Source: Sphagnum compactum (Eukaryota > Bryophyta > Sphagnopsida > Sphagnales). From it: a stretch of DNA of 64,000 nucleotides. Shown here piece by piece: positions 1-12,570 of this stretch. The position numbers and the translations under genes are program-made. The notes under the pieces were generated by a model, which worked only from the letters and a program-made list of their open reading frames with translations, was not told where the DNA came from and ran no database searches. The number at the start of each line of letters is the position of its first letter. Position 1 is the stretch's first letter. Location: contig OZ234502.1 in the NCBI GenBank assembly GCA_965153455.1, forward strand, positions 15,159,495 to 15,223,494. Reading direction: 5' to 3'.

Positions 1-3000
1 CCATTTATTCTGTTATTAGAACCATCCAAGGTTAACCTCCACACTAATTTGGATGAGATAGTGTCAGCATCTTGGAATGGTGTAAGTATTTAGTAAATTT
101 GTCTTTTTTGGTGTGTCTTTGCTATCATAATTTTCCAATTCTTTGTTTGCATTGTGTTAATTGGTTTGGATGTTTTAGTTATATGTGTTGCATTTGTAAA
201 AAAACATGTGAAAATTGGAAGATGATGCGAGTGAAACATAATAACATTCATGTTTTTCATATTTTGAGGTTTTAGACTATCATGCTAATGACAAATGATC
301 ATGACAATTACATGAGGATGCTAATTCTTTTGAATTTCATTTGAACATCAAGTGTATCCAAAATTAAAATTCAAGAATAAATGGCACCATACAATGTCAT
401 GATAAAAGTGGTAGAGTATATTTATGATAGACTAATTCATAAAATGTATGAAATGAATATATATTTATGTTTTCAAATTATAAAATTCATAAATAATAGT
501 TTTTTGAAGGTTTTAATTACCAAAAAATGTGTTTTATTCATTAATTTCCATAAAATTGGAAGATTATTTTTTAAATAATATTTGGAATACAATCAATAAC
601 TACTTTAAAAATATATCTTGCAACAAGGAGTACATAGAAAACATTAAAATCTATTATCTCAACTTACATAAATGATACAAATAATAATGGGGAGTTGGCT
701 TCAAATAGGAAGCATCAAATAAATTTTACACCATAATATTTTGGAACATAGTAAGTTTTATTTTTAAAACATATTTTTCAATGTTTAAGTCCACAAAATA
801 ACTTATTAGACATATTTATCCATTGAATAAAAGGATCAAACTTATCAATGTATGGTAGTACATTGATACACTTGTGGAATTTAAATTTGATTTGTATTGG
901 TACATTTTTCAGTGAATATCCATTAACAAATAATACATTGTTAAAAATTAGGTATGACACCTAATTACCTTATTATCTTTGGCCAAGAAATGCTTGGATC
1001 ATTTTTTATTTTTTGTTCACCCTTATAAAAGGGCTTGGAATAGGGTCAATCACCTTTTAACACTTGGAATAAACATTGACAAAATTTGAATTTGTGATTC
1101 TAGCTCCAACTTTTTGTATTCAAGCGATAAACCTTTTATCACTTGAATAAACCTTTTAATGGAACAAACACTTTTTATGTCCTTTGAGTACAACATTCAC
1201 TTTGCCTTTTCAAATTTCTTCCTTTGCAAGTTTATTCATGGGTACATACATTACGGGTATGTTAACTTCTTGTGAAAGTCATGTCAAAGTCCCTAGGGGA
1301 AGTCATCATTTATATATTTATGGAACATGTGAGATAAAGGGGTATTTTTTTAGTATGCTATGATGTAATGGATTTTTTAAATTAAAATTGGGAATATTTT
1401 AAAAATATTCTATGTATATTTGCTTAATCCAATTCTAAAAGCATATCCACTAGATACGTCATAGCACCTTCATATTAATATGAGTAGTATGGTGGCATAG
1501 AAGCCCCTAATTCCCTAAAAATATGCCATTTATGGTGGGTAAATCTTCAACTTTAGCAAATGAATTCACTATTTTGAATTTGTTGAAATTTTCAATTAGC
1601 CTAGGTGTAGAACAGTAAATGGTACATCAATTTTGAAGTTGTACTTTTAAAGGTTTAGAGTTGAATGCATGATGGTATTTATCAATAAAATAAACTAATA
1701 TTTAAAGTGGAATTTTTCTCCCTATAGTGAAAATGTTTTAAACATGTTATTTGCATTTAATTAAATCATAAATTTTCCAATAAATTCCACCCTATATTTC
1801 ACATTATTTGGAAAATAATGGAAAAACATTCCCTTAGCAAGGTCCCCAAGGAGGGACAACATGTGCATTAAGGCCCCATATATAAGTTGATAATATTTTA
1901 TGTGTTGTTCATTTAGTATTAAACTTTTGGTAACTACATTGTTGATAATGTAAAAAACAATCATATACTTTCGATGCATGCAGGTCATTGAATCACCTTT
2001 ATCCAAAATAATCCACCCATTAATAGTGGAAAACCAATTTTCAATTTTCACTAAATAGGTTGTTTAATTTCCCAACTTATTTTGTTCACAAATATATAAA
2101 TATCATGGTAGAAAACCCATTTTTCTTTGTTTGATCCATCACACAAGTGGGCAAAAATACATTCAATGAAGAATATGTAAAACTAACACAAGTTATTAAT
2201 CTACTAAATTATAACATAATGACACCTAACTAATTAAGTCTAATAAATGATTATGAAGTTTGTTCACCATAATAAAAATAATAGGACTAAAGCCTATTCT
2301 TGCTTCCAAAATTCACCCTTGAACTTGTTAACCCCAAAAGTGCAACAACTTTAATGTATTCCTTTTCGCATCATCAAGAATGAGGTTGCAAACATGAGTC
2401 ACATGAGACAATGAATGTGATCACGAGTAGGATAGATAAAGCAAAAATGGTTTCCCTTTGGGAATCTATTGTCTTCTTTTTCTTGTCTACATGTCTAATG
2501 TTTTGGAAGTTTTAAATCTTTTAGCAATGACTTATAGACAATTAGGAATTTTTATTGGATATTTTTATAGTATTGAGCTTGGATGAATTGCATGGATTGG
2601 ACTCAACACAAGGAGATTCCCCTTAAGTCCACTACTTCCTTGGTTGATATGGTGTTAAATAAAGATACCTTCACATTCAACATGTTTTTGTTTGGGCATT
2701 TTGAATGGGACTCTTGGCAATTCTAATTGTTAAAATACATGATGAAAGGTTTCATGAAGGGCATACCAATATCCTCAAATATATCTCAAATGCATCCAAA
2801 ATGTTTTTTTTGCTGTTTTATTATAAGCACAATACTCCACCTCTAAATTATGTTGTGCCACTTCATCTTATAGTTTGTTATGCCATGCAGTAAATACCCA
2901 AACGTGAAATGTTTCTTATCTAGGTCATTTCAGAAATCTCTATCAGTAAAGCCTAACAAAAACAACTCCTCCCTAGGTTGCTCATAAAAAATTGTAAGTT

Positions 3001-3110
3001 AATTGTTTCTTTAAGGTAATTGAAAATGTGAATGACAATTTCAAAAGAAGTTCAACAAAGGGCCTTAATGAAGTGTGTTACCGTTTACCAAAATTGGGTG
3101 TATTTGAAGT
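1..3110. other. AT-rich intergenic DNA, no gene recognised
   Basis: This is AT-rich sequence with only short, low-complexity open frames on both strands. None shows a recognisable domain, and I found no splice-compatible exon chain. The stretch from about 2560 could be diverged upstream sequence of the hAT remnant that follows, but I cannot align it with confidence. Confidence 0.5.
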
Positions 3111-3119
3111 TTTGGTTTC

Positions 3120-3571
3120 AATAGAGGAAGCTACCATGGGGCTTTTCAAAGTTGAGTTATCATTCCATAAATAGATTGCAATGCCAAATGAAACTTTCAA
3201 TCTTTTGAATCGGTGGGTGGAACATGAACATTAACTCCCAAATATTGGTTTTCTTGCAAACCAAGTGATGGGGATTGTGGGGTCGCATATTGAAATAAAA
3301 AGGATCTTAAAATAACATGGTTGGGATTATCATAGGTTTAAAACATTCTCATCTTGGAATTGAGAATTTGGACAAGCTAATCCGAATCATGAAAAATTGG
3401 TTAGATGACCCTAAATCGGGGTGTGTGGTTGGTTTAGGGGCTAAGTTGATGGAAAAAAATTTGGATGTTGAAAAAAAATTGCTTGAAAAGAATGAAGACT
3501 ACTTGTTAAATTTGGTTTGTTTAAAGAGGATTAACTTAGTGTTGGAAATTCCAAATTGTGGAAAACTTTGA
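3120..3571 (+). pseudogene. hAT transposase C-terminal dimerisation domain, degenerate
   Basis: This is a remnant of the hAT-family transposase dimerisation region. The window reads RWVEHEH (3211-3231), then a segment like FLANQVMGIVGSHIEIKR, then after a frame disruption GIENLDKLIRIMKNWLDDP. In intact plant hAT proteins these positions hold a W-W-x-x-H-E type motif, a QILGIxGSQIExER motif and a NLDxLIxIxKNWPxD motif, so the order and spacing fit. Stops and frameshifts break the frame and no N-terminal part is recognisable nearby. The same domain occurs in the element at 38-44 kb on the other strand, so this is probably an older relative of that family. Family call fairly sure; boundaries unknown. 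Confidence 0.6.
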
Positions 3572-3574
3572 TGC

Positions 3575-5740
3575 AAATAGCTACATAAAACTCATATTGC
3601 TTTGGTTGTTTGTTAAAGTGACATTTTTTTGTTTCAAGTTGTTGAACTTTGTTGTTTTTTTTTTTCATGCACTTGCCTTGCTTTAGATTTGTTAAGTCAA
3701 TTAACTAGTTGTTTGTCAAGAAAGATTGTGTTTTGTGTATTTGGGGTTCCTAGGAAACTAACAACAAATTTTAGAATGCCTCTATGATGAAATGGGTTTT
3801 TTGGAGCTTTACATATGTTTTTGATTGATATGCGCTCCTATTTTGTTCTATTCATGTGTTATAACTTCACCATTGAGGTGTGATACTTTGCTAGTATTAA
3901 AGCATTTGTACATATTGATTTCCATTTGTATGTTGTTTCCATGGTGTCTTGATTTGGTTAGTTTGTCTTTTTTCTTTCCTAGGTTTGTAGCATGAATATT
4001 TAAAGAACAAAAAAATCAAGGGGGTCTTGATTTGGTCAGTTTGTTTTTCTATTTTGCAACATGAGTATCTAAAGAACAATAAAGTCAAAGGGGTTTGATT
4101 AAAGTTATGGGAGTGGTTGTGTTTTTTTGTGGTTAATTTTGAACTTCAAGTTGGGGGTTAAGGGGTTAAAAGTTGAAAGTTTTGTGAATCCCCGATCTTT
4201 TGTGTTTTATATTCTTGAAGCTTTAGTGTGTAAAAAACCAACAAAGGGTGTGTTTATTTTTATGTTTAAGCTTGAGTGTAAATAAAAAATTACAAAACCA
4301 AGTTTAATTTGTTGTGCATGTTGTGTCAATGTTGTTTGTGGTGTCATACATGACATTGTTATTTGTCAAATGGGTTGTACAATTGCATATAATTGAATGC
4401 TTACTTATGTTTGGGAGGCCAAGGAAAAGAAAGTGTTTATACCAATTGGAAATTGCACTTTATGCCCATAGTTGAATTTAATGTGCCAATCATCAACATT
4501 TTACACCAAGAAGGTGATAATGGTGCATGCAACAAAGCAACTCCAACAATTGATTTTTGATTCCTCTTGACCATCCAACTTCTAAGCTACATTAGTTGTG
4601 ATTATGTAATCATTATGTAGCATAGGCATTTGTCAATAGTTCATTTGATTAAAGTTTATAATTTAGAATATATTTCAAGTGAAACAATTTTATGCCCTTT
4701 CTTGTCTTGCTAGCTTTGGCACAATGTTTGTAATGATAATCCCACACCTAGCTTCTTGAATGTGTTTTTACAAGGAAGCTAATGTGAACTTTGATTTTAC
4801 TTGTCATGCACATTTCGAGGTCCTTGTCTCCTAAACATTTTACTTTTCCAAAAATGTTGTGTATGTGTATATTTGAAAAGAAAATTAATCTATGTCCATG
4901 TGCACATGGCTTAATTTTACTTAAAATTTAAACAAGCCCAAGCCCTTTAGGCTTTTCATATTATGATACCCTATGGACAAGGGATCAAGAAATTTTCTTT
5001 ACGAAAAAAGAAACATCAAATTTTGCTTAGTGTGTATTGAGAAAGACTATATCATGTTGTCATACTGTCACCAAAAAGGAAGGGTCAAAACAACAACTCG
5101 ACTCCTCTGAAGAGTTCACTATGTTAGAATGTGAGTGAGTATTCTCCTGTTAAGTGGACAGTATTACAGGAGTCCTAATTGAAGTCCACAGCTCCTATGC
5201 TTCCAGCTCTGCTACTTCTCAAATAGGGGCACACATCAACTGCTCCCAAACCCACTCCCAGAACTCCTACAGGTATAACTTCTACGTGCATCTCTACAGC
5301 TCAGACCACCTTCTAGCTTCCTCCTTCTACAGCATCGTCCTTGATTAGTCCTACACCCACCAGATCATGGAGCTGGCCATCTTCTAGTTAATAACGCAGC
5401 GGAAAAGATCAGCAACTAGCTATCCCCCAAGCTCCTGTGCTTTTTGTACTCCCCAAAACTCCCCTTCCTCTATCTATCTGCCTCCTATGGGACAAGCTCT
5501 TTTTTTTGGTCCTCCTTATCAGCTTCCCTCTTCAGCTTCCATCATAAGCTTCCCTTCCCCCTTACTCAGCCGCCGTCATTCCTTCCACTTTCGCTCATTA
5601 ATGCAGCTCCCCTCCTCATCATCATTCGCGCCGCCTTCTTCCTGCACTTCACATCACACACCCCCAAAGAGAGACCTCCCCATGCATTCCATGCACACCG
5701 TCACTAACCTCCTGTCCCAAAATTAATAAACCCCGTTGCC
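3575..5740. other. intergenic region, no gene recognised
   Basis: AT-rich DNA up to about 5100, then a more balanced, C-rich stretch (5150-5740) with short overlapping open frames and no recognisable domain. Because it borders a retrotransposon fragment, the C-rich part may be a terminal or untranslated piece of that element; this is inference. Confidence 0.4.
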
Positions 5741-5900
5741 TTCATTAAGAAAGTTGACGGCAGGCTTAACCCTTAAACCCTTAAAATGAATTCGGCATTC
5801 ACACCACGGAGATAATCAAAGACCAACTGTTCGGTCACTCCCTTTCCGGTCACATATGTCACCCCTCCCTTCCTGAAAAAGCTGAGTCCCTCAGCTTCAT

Positions 5901-6216
5901 TCAATCTTGTTGAACATGATAGATTTGAAGATCCCTACGAGACCTTTCCCACTGGTGTCCATCAGCATCCTGGATGATGCAAATTCTGCTGCCTTCCTCA
6001 AAATCAAAGTTCCCCTTCCCATCTATATGTCCAACAAATTGGTATGGACCTTCCCAGCTTGCAGCCAAAGGCTTTCTTCTTTCCTGGTTTCTTCATCTTG
6101 ACCATAGTCTCCCCTGCAACCAGTACGTCAAAAGTTTGCTTACCTTTTCTGGCATCATAGGTCTTCCTTTGCTTCTTTTGTGCTTGTTCCTGTTGAAAAT
6201 AAATTATTAGAGTCTT
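5901..6216 (-). pseudogene. Ty3/gypsy-like integrase C-terminal tail, fragment
   Basis: The minus strand reads QAQKKQRKTYDARKGKQTF, then VKMKKPGKKKAFG, and after one frameshift near 6005 the segment FDFEEGSRICIIQDADGHQW, ending HVQQD and a stop at 5901-5903. A KAQxKQKxxYDxRKG segment followed by a basic patch is typical of the C-terminal part of long terminal repeat retroelement integrases (GPY/F region). No protease, reverse transcriptase or integrase core is visible next to it, so this is an isolated fragment. It could belong to another transposon family with a similar tail; the assignment is moderate. Confidence 0.45.
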
Positions 6217-6389
6217 CAGTCTTTTATGCACAAATACCATGTTTTGTTGTTATTTTTTATTGAACAATGTATAATGCTTTCACATAATGAATTCAAACTA
6301 AGATTACATTTGAAAAATAATTGATAAAGCTCAATTTGCTTCTTTATTTTTACTTAGTACTTACTTATTATAGTCTTGTCTGATTCTTG

Positions 6390-6868
6390 ATTCTTAGGGT
6401 TTTATAATTCTGACGGTTTCAAGATTTTGAACGTTTGAAGATTTTAGGGTTTTTTTTTTTTTTTGGGGGGAAGTTTTTTAAGGTTTTATACTTTTGACGA
6501 TTTCAAGATTTTAGGGTTTCAGTATTTATAGCATTCGAAGATTTAAGGTGTTATAAATCTTAGGGTACTAAACTTTTAGGGTTTCCAAAATAATAGTCTT
6601 TGAAGATTTGAGGCCTTTAAAACCCAGAGGAATTCAAGATCTTTAAGGTTTAGGGTTTAGGGCTTCAAATTATACTACTTTTGAAGATTTCTAAAGTCTT
6701 AAGAACTTGAAGTTTCAACATTTTTAAGTTTTATAAGCAGGCAACATGTGGTTTTAAAGGTTTCAAAGTTTCAAATTTTATAATGATAGAAGATTTTAGG
6801 GTTTTCAAAATAAACTAAAGATTTCAATGTTTTAGTGTTTTGAAAGACATTGATTTAGGGTTTAAGAT
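6390..6868 (+). repeat. TTTAGGG-rich degenerate repeat tract
   Basis: The motif TTTAGGG or TTAGGGTTT recurs many times, interspersed with AAGATTT and TTTCAAGATTT, up to the 5' edge of the LINE. TTTAGGG is the plant telomere heptamer, but the copies are spaced and degenerate, not a perfect array. No coding sequence is seen. Confidence 0.5.
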
Positions 6869-6883
6869 TTGAAGAACTCCGCA

Positions 6884-7735
6884 ATGGCGCTTGCTGCCGC
6901 ACCGCTATTGTGTCCCTTCACTGTAGTTTCGTACATTTTCATGCAGGACACTGATAAGACGCACTGTAACAACGCTAGGCTCAACGTCCCAGACAATGCA
7001 CCCATGGCGGTCTACTAAGCAGCCCTGGCCGGGCACTGGCTAGTTATGGGCCTCAAGACCAACAGCTCACCTGTTGATGCGCAGCTGTCCAAGATGGAAG
7101 CGGCCATCCAGAACATTGCGTCTCTCGCGGCCGTTGGCAACTTTGCGGTCAACCAGCTGATGGAGCGGGAGGCGGCTGCGGCTGTCACAACCAAGGCTGT
7201 GTTTGTAGAGGAGCCCAAGTGGACCACAATGATGGCCAAGAACGTGCGCCAGGTGGTCAACCGGGCTATGGAGACCCTGGCTGACGCACCCAAACAGGAA
7301 GAGCGCAAGCTCAACTTGCGCCTCATGGGCTTCGAGGCCAAGGAGGGTGAGACTGAGAAAAAGTTGGTGCAGCGGCTCAACACAGAGCTGTTACAAGGCC
7401 AAATGAGCCTCTGCACCAAGGTTGTCGCCGTCACACGACAGTGGCCTTTGACTGCGCGGGCCTTCGCCTCGGCGTTTGGCGCACACCCCAGCATGGTGCT
7501 GCTCAAGTTCGCGATGAGCGAAGACCGCTAGGCCGCGCTGCGAGGGCGCAAGGGCCTGGCAGGGACCAAGTTGGGCCTGGACGAGGACCTCATGCCCACA
7601 TAGCAGGCGCACAAGTAAGAGTTGTGGCCATTGTTCAAGGAGGCCAAGGCGGCAGGCAACCGCGCCTTCTGGCGCGCAACCGAGCTCTTCATCGACGGCA
7701 CTCAGATTTGCCTGCCTTCCTCTATCTAGGGGTGC
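6884..7735 (+). pseudogene. LINE ORF1-like protein, broken
   Basis: This frame encodes a probable nucleic-acid-binding ORF1 protein that would coat element RNA. Translation can begin at ATG 6884, but an in-frame stop at about 7016 breaks it; it resumes at 7046 and runs to a stop near 7530, then continues in frame for about 200 bases with further stops. Residues after 7046 contain a likely helical or coiled segment (SKMEAAIQNIASLAAVGN), then a basic block RKLNLRLMGFEAKEGETEKK that fits the RRM-like core of L1 ORF1 proteins, then LGLDEDLMPT, which resembles the conserved D-D-L-T-P segment near the end of that family. It lies directly upstream of the endonuclease/RT region on the same strand. 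Confidence 0.6.
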
Positions 7736-7749
7736 GGGGACCAGAGAGA

Positions 7750-10700
7750 CCTATGTGTGGTATTATGGAACATGCATGGGGGTGGTGTTAATAAACTGGA
7801 AAGGGGGGTGCACATACTAGAGCTGTTTTAGGGTGCTGACTTTGTCTTATTAACCAAAACTTGGCACTTCCCAGGCCAACATTTGCCACATGTTAAAGGG
7901 TGTGACTCACTTGTGGTAGCGCGCACTGTGTAGGTGGGAAAAACAAAAACGTTAAAACATAGCGGGGGGTTGCTATTTACTTTCGTAGCCACCTTAGCCC
8001 AAACCTGTCACAGTGGAAGGAAGGAAGCCACGATTCTTATCTATGGCTATGGGTCAACAACGGTGCTGCCCTTGACTTGTTTATCTGCGTGGTGTACGCT
8101 GCCCCTGTTGGCTCCAAACATGAGAGCAAATCCTTGTTCCAAAACCTAGCAGCAGATATTGTAGAAGTTCAAACTCTAGGGGGCATAGTACTAGTGAGAG
8201 GGGATTTTAATGCGTGTACTACAGTGCTACTAGATACCATTGACACTAACGACCTTTGTGAACTATTATAGGCGCCTGAGCTCGTTGATACTGAGTAACC
8301 AAGTGCTGTGGCTAAGCGATAGAACCGCGATGCCAATGTTGATGGCTGGGGTCGTGAGCTCCTAGACCTATGTTGTGACGTTGGGTTGCTCATCCTCAAT
8401 GGCCGAACACCTGGTGACGAATCAGAGGAGTTCACTTGCTGGCGAATGGGGGGCGCATCACTATCGATTATATTATTGGCTCACATACAGTTTGGCAAAC
8501 TACTACACACTTCGAGGTGATAATAGATGACACCCGCTACTGCTCAATGGGGGGAGAATCTGACCACAGGTCGTTGCGCTTACAGTGAGCATCGATTACA
8601 ACTGTGTTGAACCACAACATATGGTTGTAACAAAAAAATTCTTGCCTAGGTTCAAATATGATAAATCAAAAGTTGAAGAGTATCAGCTTGCCCTAACAGC
8701 GAGTCTTCGAAACTTGTGGGTTGCTGACTCGATTGGGCATCTAGGGGTAGATGGGTTAACTGACCTACTGCAGTAGTGCGTGGGTGTTGTAGCAAGGTCT
8801 ACTTTTGGCAGCAAGCCTTCAGGAGGGAGCTGTAGAGAAATACACTGCCATAAACCCTGGTTTTACGCTGATTGCCATATAGCGCAACGTGAGTTGAGGC
8901 TCTTGCTGAAAGTTAACCTCGATTCACATGCCGCTAAACATAAGGAAAGTAAATTTAAAATTTATTAAAAATGAAAAGAATTTTCTGGAAAACTACAAGA
9001 GCTCAACATATGTGTGCGCTTGCCAAGGTGGATGCGCTTTTGTTCTGGAAAAAGTACCGACCAAGGGCACTCGTTATGGACAAGATCAGTGCAGTTATGC
9101 TTTCGGAAGGCTTTCGCGGGCTAGTTGGCTAGTCTTCACCACCCATACGACTACGAATTGATCACTCGGCTTAGGTGACCCAACCTCCACCTAGCCACAC
9201 CCTGAACACATATATCACACTTGTTGAGCTGCTTCGGGCTTTGAGAAAGCTACAAAGGAACAAGGCTGCTGGTTTGGATGGTATGAAAGCTGAGTTCATT
9301 TTGGATGCGGGAGAGCTGCTACACATGCCATTATTGACAATGTTCAACTGCTTTCTAGCGGAAGGCTTTCCAGAAGCCCTTTCCACTGGGGTGGTCCACG
9401 CGCTTTTTAAAGGGGGCAATGCCTCCGAATTTGACAACTACAGGGGGATAATGGTTGGGCCTATCTAAGCAAAGTTGTTCACTATGATCCTTGACAAAAG
9501 GCTGAGTAAGTGGGCTGAACAACATGGGCTGCATGCCAAGGGTCAAGTTGGGTTTCGCAAAGATTACTGCACTATTGACTAACTCTTCATATTGCAAACT
9601 TTGATAGAACAGAGCAAGGCAAAAAAGAAGCCACTCTATTGTTGTTTTGTGAACTTCAAAAAGGTGTTCGATATTGTGCCGCGTGAAGTGCTGTGGCAGG
9701 TGTTGGCTGGCCTCGAGGTGGATGGACACTTCTTGCGATGCCTGCAGGCGATGTATGCCAAGGATACCGTATGCATCGACCACCCAAGCGAGGGTATCAC
9801 CTCTAGCTTCAGGTGCCAGCAAGGTGTGAAGCAAGGTTGTCATCTTAGCCCCTTAGTGTTTGGGCTATATTTGGATGCCCTAGAAGGGCGCTTGGACAGC
9901 AGAAAATGCAATGCACTGGCCCTAGCAGACGTGCATGTATGGCTGTTGCTTTTTGCATATGACCTCACTTTGACGTTGGAGTCAGAGGTGGGACTACAGC
10001 AACAGTTAGATGCACTCCAGCAGTTCTGTGCTCAACGTGGACTTACAGTGAATGGGAAAAAAACAAAAGTCATGGCGTTCAATTCTGCTGACCCATGCCA
10101 AGAATTTGTGTTGGAAGGTGACGTTATTGAGCGTGTGCTTGGGGATCCTGCTCAAGACCACCCTGAACCTGGACAATGAAGTGGAACATCTAGTAGTTGC
10201 TAGTAGGCGTTCGTTGTTTGCATTGAACCGCCGTTGTGCGGAGTTACGTATCATGGACGTTAAGCTACGTTGTGACCTCTTCAACACGTTGGTGCATTCC
10301 ACAACAAGCTATGCCTGTGAGATTTGGGTGGACTCCAAGAAAATGAGGCTATTGAAGGTGTACCGAAGGTTTCTCAAGTCCCTGCTCGGTTGGCAGAATT
10401 TGGCAAATTCCCCTTTAAACATTTTACATGGGGACAAGCGTTGTTGTACTATAACCGTGTGAACACGAGCATTAAAGACTACATCTTGGGAAAGGCATGG
10501 GAAGCCCAGTTCCCTATGCTTGATGCGGGAAAGAAATGTTGGGCTAGATTTGTGAAAAAATGGCTACTCCAGAATTAGCTCGAGGAGTTGGCAGGTTTTC
10601 TGCTTCTGGTTCAACCATCGCTGGAAATGGCGCCTCAGCTTGCAGCGACCCGTGCGCTTCAGGTGGGGGTTACTTAACCGCCGCTACGAATGGTTCCTGG

Positions 10701-11380
10701 GACAACGCACATACATCTGACCCGTCTAGCAGGGATAAGAGGTTGGACGGAGAGCCAAGTACCTTGGTGCAACGTGCACAACATACGGGTGGGAGCTCAA
10801 ATGGCTAAGCTGGCCACGCTATAGCTAGTGCAACTAGTTGGTGCTAGATCTACGACGGGAGGCCCGATCAACCAAGAGGTTGGGGCCCCACCCCCTTTCG
10901 GTTTTCCCCACACAATGTTGAGGGTAAAAAGGATGAAGGATAACATGCGGTTGACTTTCATTGAAAAGCTCTTTACCAACCGTGAGATTGGGACCGGCGT
11001 GTAGACAAGATATTTACGTTTCAATGGTATGTCGTATGAGAGCGAAAGCTATTTGTGTGACATCAATTGTGTTCAGCTGCGGAAAGCTTTGGCCCGGTTT
11101 TGGTGTGGCAACACGTCGTTTGAGGTAGTGCTAGGTGCGTGGAAAGGCGTGCCATACGCTGAGAGGCTTTGTCGAGGTTGCGACTTAGGGAAGGTAGAGG
11201 ATGAAGAGCACTTGCTCCTTGTCTGTCCAAATGCAAAGAAAGTTAGGGAACGCTTTTGTTCGGCCCTGCCCCTCACCCACACGAGCATTCTTGCTGAGCT
11301 CATGCAGACTACGAACACGGTCGCCCTGGCCAAGTTTGTGGCATGCTGCCAGTACCAGAGGACAATTTGTCCTCTGTGAT
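7750..11380 (+). pseudogene. LINE ORF2: endonuclease, reverse transcriptase, zinc knuckle, broken
   Basis: The product would nick target DNA and prime reverse transcription from the nick. An endonuclease/exonuclease/phosphatase-like stretch is visible (GGIVLVRGDFNACTTVLLDT near 8190-8250 and ELLDLCCDVGLLILNGRTPG near 8360-8415). Reverse transcriptase motifs follow: NKAAGLDGMKAEF near 9260, FVNFKKVFDIV near 9650, QQGVKQGCHLSPLVFGLYLD near 9815-9875, and LLFAYDLTL near 9950. The last is the catalytic FADD box with the first aspartate changed to tyrosine. A CRGCDLGKVEDEEHLLLVC segment near 11170-11225 is a CCHC zinc motif. Several stops (for example in GPI-stop-AKLF near 9466) and frameshifts make this a dead copy. 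Confidence 0.85.
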
Positions 11381-11445
11381 CTACCTTTCGTTTAATGGAC
11401 TCTCTGGTCCCAAACGGATGTAAAATTGTAAACAGTAAATAGGTT

Positions 11446-12220
11446 CTCCAAATTAGGAGCTCTTCTTTTAGCACTTTTTTTGGTCCGAACCAATCAGGGT
11501 TTTTTTTAGAAAATGTAGAATATCACACAGGTGGCGATCATACCTGATCATTAATGCACATCTGTTGCACTTATGGCTATAAGAGACAAATTGAAACAAG
11601 AAATGTGGTGCACATAATGGCTGCAACAATATTTATAGCCTCACCTAATATGAGGTACTGGCTACAAGATCATTGAAAAAGGGGCTCTGCTGCGATGCTC
11701 TTTCAATCTCTCCTCTCTCCTTAGTTACTTTAGCAGGGTCACTGTCACACTTCACAATTTGGCGATAAAGTCACCAACAAAAAAAAGACTGGAACCAATT
11801 GGTTTTCCCTCCAAAACAGGTGTCATGTAGGTTTAGCGTCAATTTGCCACTTTTTGGTCTTGGACCCTTGTCTAAAGGCGTTGGGACCAATTTAAAGCTT
11901 TTGACCAATAAAATTGCTTGAATTCAGTGATTATAGACATGTGATTTCTACACATTATTATTTATGTGACATGCGTTCCTCAAATGCATTGTGGTGCCAT
12001 ATTGTTTGGATTTGCCTAGCATAATATTTAATTGCAAAATAATAGTTGCTGAGTCAAGTGGGAAATTTAGTATGAGGCTCAAAAGAAGGCCCAAGTTTGC
12101 CACCGACCATGATACAGAAACAAAAGGAAAATAGTAGTTGTACAGGGAGGAGAAGTGAAATTACATGTAGTAGAGTGGAGGCGCTCAGGAAAAAGGAAAT
12201 TTCATATTTTATTGCTGGGC
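11446..12220. other. intergenic region, no gene recognised
   Basis: I see no coding feature between the LINE 3' end and the PPR fragment. Part of 12050-12220 could be diverged upstream sequence of that fragment, because a VVGPQ read directly abuts it, but no PPR motif is visible. Confidence 0.4.
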
Positions 12221-12221
12221 T

Positions 12222-12570
12222 GTGGTGGGCCCCCAGATGATTGAAATTCATGCAGAACTGCTCAGATTGTCAGGGCACATGCATGATGCGGGTATGTGCC
12301 TTGTTCAAAATTTGTTCTGCATGATGTGGAAGAAGAGGAACAGGTGTGTCACCATAGTGACAAAGTGGCTATGGCATTTGGGCTCATCAACACAGGTCCT
12401 AGTACTCCTCTCCAAATTAGAAAAAATCTGTGGGTTTGTGAAGATTGCCACACTTCCACAAAGTTCATCTCAAAAATAGTTGGGAGGGCAATCATGGCAA
12501 GGGATGCCAATGGCTTTCATCACTTTGAGGATGGTGTTTGTCTGTCAATTGCTGCTGTCCTTTGTCTGTT
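12222..12570 (+). pseudogene. PPR protein E/DYW-domain fragment
   Basis: This is a piece of the C-terminal E and DYW region of a plant pentatricopeptide-repeat RNA-editing factor. The first frame reads QMIEIHAELLRLSGHMHDAG. A frameshift near 12300 moves to a frame reading KFVLHDVEEEEQVCHHSDKV, then AMAFGLINTGPSTPLQIRKN, then LWVCEDCHTSTKFISKIVGR and ARDANGFHHFEDGVC. Intact DYW domains carry a HSEK (HxE) zinc-binding motif and CxxCH followed by RDxxRFHHF, and end SCGDYW. Here the HSEK glutamate is aspartate (HSDK), CEDCH is kept, and the sequence diverges right after DGVC, so the final DYW triplet is missing. No PPR repeats are found upstream. It is a pseudogene fragment, possibly captured by a transposon. 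Confidence 0.8.

Larger units (their letters stand above)
6870..11445 (+). mobile_element. LINE (L1-like non-LTR retrotransposon), near full length, inactive
   Basis: The order is an ORF1-like protein, an endonuclease-like region, a reverse transcriptase and a C-terminal CCHC motif: the layout of an L1-type non-LTR retrotransposon. It is more GC-rich than its surroundings, which marks it out clearly. The 3' limit is set by comparison with the inverted second copy at 26.1-29.0 kb: both share the sequence down to a TAAAATTGTAAACA-like end near 11434 and diverge after it. The 5' limit is near the first ATG of ORF1 (6884). In-frame stops and frameshifts throughout show it cannot move on its own. 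Confidence 0.85.

Noticed and set aside
5444-5726. Two overlapping 79-87 codon plus-strand frames (P/S/F-rich)
   Set aside because: They overlap each other in a C/T-rich stretch, have no domain, and border a retrotransposon fragment.
7015-7506. 163-codon minus-strand frame across the LINE ORF1
   Set aside because: It is the antisense shadow of the ORF1-like protein, which has the recognisable motifs.
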